Positions 62,054 through 64,000 of a DNA stretch of 64,000 bases are shown here, piece after piece (within the stretch, counting starts at the first letter, position 1; the number at the start of each line of letters is the position of its first letter). The stretch is from a bacterium. Lineage in GTDB: Bacteria; Electryoneota; RPQS01. The notes under the pieces were generated by a model. It saw only the letters and a list, made by a program, of their open reading frames with translations. It was not told the DNA's origin and searched no databases. Both the position numbers and the translations under genes were made by a program. Location: assembly GCA_016721565.1 (NCBI GenBank), contig JADKHW010000004.1, positions 44,787 through 108,786 on the forward strand. Reading direction: 5' to 3'.

Positions 62054-64000
62054 GTGAATCGTTACTGGAATACTCTCGTAGCGCTGACGCTGCTACCATT
62101 GACTCTGCTGGCCGGGAATGCATATCCGGAAGGTACTGAGTGGGTGGCGGGTCGTTTGTTGGTGAACTTCAAAGCGTCCGTCGGTGAAATTCAAACCATC
62201 GAGCGAACCAATGGCCGCTTAAGTCTGGACAATGCAAACATCGACGCCGCTTTGTCGCGTTTTGGTGTGACCGGAATCTATCGTATTGTACCGGACGGCG
62301 TGCTTTCTAAAATGCCCGTTGCTCCTGACGCCGCGCGATTGGTCGCAATCAATTTCCCGGAATCGTGGGATGTACTCGAAGTTCGTGATGCGTTCCTTGC
62401 TCTGTCCGAAGTAGAAGATGCCGAGCCAGATTTCATCATGCGGGAGCTCGATACCGTTCCCAATGATATCCAATGGAATCAGCAGTGTGACAAGCGTCTT
62501 ATGAGTTGCCCAGAAGCGTGGGATTACGGAACGGGAACGGAAGAGCTGCTTGCCGTTGCCGTAGATAACGGTTTCTGGTGGCCTCATCCGGATGCCGAAG
62601 CCAATCTCTGGGTGAACCCCGGCGAAGATGTTGATGGTGACCGCGATCCGTATTGGGATGCTGATTATCCGGGCGATGTTGACGACTTGAACGGTGCCGA
62701 CGACGACGGCAATGGCTACCCTGACGACTTGATCGGTTGGGACTTCATTCAGAGTATTAATGGATGTGCACCCGGTGAAGACTGCGATAGCCAACAAGAT
62801 AACGATACAAAAAGTGTCGGCAATCACGGCTCACACACCTTGGGACTGATTGGCGCTCAGGGTAACAACGAAATCGGCGTGACCGGTGTGTGCTGGAATA
62901 TCAAGATCATGGCCAGCCGGGCGGGATATGTTCCTGCCGGTGGCGAAGGACTGATTGTTACATCTGCAGCGATTGCAACTATCAACTGGGCCGTTGCGCA
63001 CGGTGTTGATCTAATCAACATGTCTTATGGTGGTCCGACCTTCAGCAATCAGGTGAACAACACCATTCAAGCAGCTTGGGCAAGCGGAGCGCTGTTGTGC
63101 GCGGCATCAGGTAACGACGGAGTCAGCACTATTCAGTATCCGTGCGGTTACCAAAATGTAATCTGTGTGGGTTCGACGAATTGTAATGATATCGTCTCGA
63201 ACTACTCGAATTATGGTGCACATGTGGATTGCTATGCGCCTGGAGAAGGTGTTCAATCACTAAGCATAAACGATGGGTATGCAAATTTGCAAGGCACGTC
63301 GATGGCAAGCCGGAATGCCTTAGGAATCTTCGGTTTGGTGTGGTCAATTTTGCCCGATCTGAATAACGGCCAGCTTCGGGATATTGTCTTGCAAAACTCT
63401 GTCGATATTCTGCCCCTTAACCCCGACTACGACTCAACCGACTTAGGTTGGGGTAGGGTGGACGCAGCAAAGGCATTGGGATCGATTCTACCTAACCTGG
63501 AGGTGCAATCAGCAGCCGTATCAGGTGATGCTGACGGCGACGGTAGACTCGAGGCAAATGAGTCAGGGCAATTGTCGTTGACGGTGCGCAACACGGAAGG
63601 CTGGTTCACCGCGACCAATACAAACGTAACGGTCACTTCCGAAGATCCCAATCTTACGCTGAATAACGCGACTTTTACAATCGGTTCGCTTGCCGGAGGT
63701 CAGACGCAAACACTCGAAAACGCCTCTGCTACCATTACTTGTGGAGCAAGCGTTCCCTATGCCTATACGACGTCGCTTCAAGTCGTTTTTTATCTTGAAG
63801 GAGACGTCACTCTGACTCGAACGGCAACGTTACGAATTGGTCGAGCACCGACGGTTGTTGTGGATGATGACAACGGTGCGACATATTCGAATTTGTTCGG
63901 TGCAGCGCTCGCATTCGGTGGTTACAACTACGACGATTTCTCCACGACGCTCGATGGTTCGATTACAGGGACTGAACTGAATCACTATGATAATGTGATT
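62054..64000 (+). CDS. Second subtilisin-like protease paralogue (partial, runs off the window)
   Basis: The frame opens at GTG 62054 (GAAAGGG upstream) with a signal peptide (TLVALTLLPLTLLAGNA) and stays open to the window end. It matches the preceding protease along its length, including the Asp-rich insertion (NGADDDGNGYPDDLIGWDF). The triad positions are Asp171 (VDNGF), His258 (NHGSHTLG) and Ser416 (GTSMASRNALG). The flanking residues are changed: DTG to DNG, HGTHV to HGSHT, and Pro after SMAS to Arg420. Activity may be altered. The 3' end and any sorting domain lie outside. Confidence 0.9.
   Translation, partial: MNRYWNTLVALTLLPLTLLAGNAYPEGTEWVAGRLLVNFKASVGEIQTIERTNGRLSLDNANIDAALSRFGVTGIYRIVPDGVLSKMPVAPDAARLVAINFPESWDVLEVRDAFLALSEVEDAEPDFIMRELDTVPNDIQWNQQCDKRLMSCPEAWDYGTGTEELLAVAVDNGFWWPHPDAEANLWVNPGEDVDGDRDPYWDADYPGDVDDLNGADDDGNGYPDDLIGWDFIQSINGCAPGEDCDSQQDNDTKSVGNHGSHTLGLIGAQGNNEIGVTGVCWNIKIMASRAGYVPAGGEGLIVTSAAIATINWAVAHGVDLINMSYGGPTFSNQVNNTIQAAWASGALLCAASGNDGVSTIQYPCGYQNVICVGSTNCNDIVSNYSNYGAHVDCYAPGEGVQSLSINDGYANLQGTSMASRNALGIFGLVWSILPDLNNGQLRDIVLQNSVDILPLNPDYDSTDLGWGRVDAAKALGSILPNLEVQSAAVSGDADGDGRLEANESGQLSLTVRNTEGWFTATNTNVTVTSEDPNLTLNNATFTIGSLAGGQTQTLENASATITCGASVPYAYTTSLQVVFYLEGDVTLTRTATLRIGRAPTVVVDDDNGATYSNLFGAALAFGGYNYDDFSTTLDGSITGTELNHYDNVI

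Noticed and set aside
1..64000. tRNA, rRNA, insertion sequence or prophage genes
   Set aside because: I looked on both strands and saw no cloverleaf with a CCA-type end, no rRNA sequence, and no transposase or integrase frame.

Overview
The window comes from a bacterial chromosome with balanced base composition. It probably belongs to the FCB superphylum (Fibrobacteres-Chlorobi-Bacteroidetes and allied candidate phyla such as Zixibacteria, KSB1 or Calditrichota). The reasons are secreted proteins ending in the NPFN-type C-terminal sorting domain of the type IX (Por) secretion system, outer-membrane beta-barrels and a secretin, lipoproteins, and sigma-54 promoters. The exact phylum cannot be fixed from the sequence alone.

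Layout. (1) 1-13.1 kb: the joined S10/spc/alpha ribosomal operons in canonical order, from the end of rplB to rplQ, including secY, adk, map, infA and rpoA, closed by a terminator. infA appears to start with ATT, and four ribosomal proteins carry charged low-complexity tails. (2) 13.2-18.0 kb, minus strand: a metal-uptake group (ZnuB- and ZnuA-like proteins, an outer-membrane barrel, a His/Cys-rich secreted peptide) behind a PQQ-propeller protein with a type IX sorting domain. znuA has a frameshifted C-terminus and no ATPase gene is nearby. (3) 18.0-19.8 kb: a two-gene unit, a small DUF6504-like protein and DinB, behind a promoter with a perfect GAAC-N4-GTTC LexA-type box. (4) 19.9-29.1 kb: a large CHRD-domain secreted protein, rpmE plus a DUF1385 membrane protein, a small secreted protein, a cluster of REP-like palindromes, and a multiply frameshifted secreted repeat protein. 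(5) 29.4-30.5 kb: a divergent YchF-family GTPase.

(6) 30.7-59.0 kb is an almost complete type IV pilus locus: pilB, a degenerate nucleotide-cyclase-like gene, pilT, pilC, a PilR-like regulator, the major pilin, a second sigma-54 activator without receiver, a 2022-residue lipoprotein built from about 19 Ig-like domains, an outer-membrane barrel, three minor-pilin-like genes, a TPR protein, a second PilT, a four-gene signalling block, a pilM-pilN fusion, pilO, pilP and pilQ. Near-perfect sigma-54 (-24/-12) promoters precede pilB, the pilin and the receiver-less activator, so the two activators probably form a dedicated regulatory circuit. Prepilin peptidase (PilD) and a canonical PilS kinase are not in the window.

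The most unusual part is 49.9-54.3 kb: PilT2, a DUF4388-like protein, a MshEN domain fused to a DnaA-type AAA+ ATPase, a lone receiver, and a histidine-kinase homologue with Tyr at the phospho-His position. The genes are tightly packed and look like an undescribed control module for pilus motors. (7) 59.3-64.0 kb holds two paralogous subtilisin-like secreted proteases; the second has altered catalytic-site surroundings and runs off the end. Single-base frameshifts occur in several accessory genes (14.1, 25.8-28.7, 47.9 and 56.2-56.3 kb) but in none of the translation genes. They may be gene decay or assembly errors.
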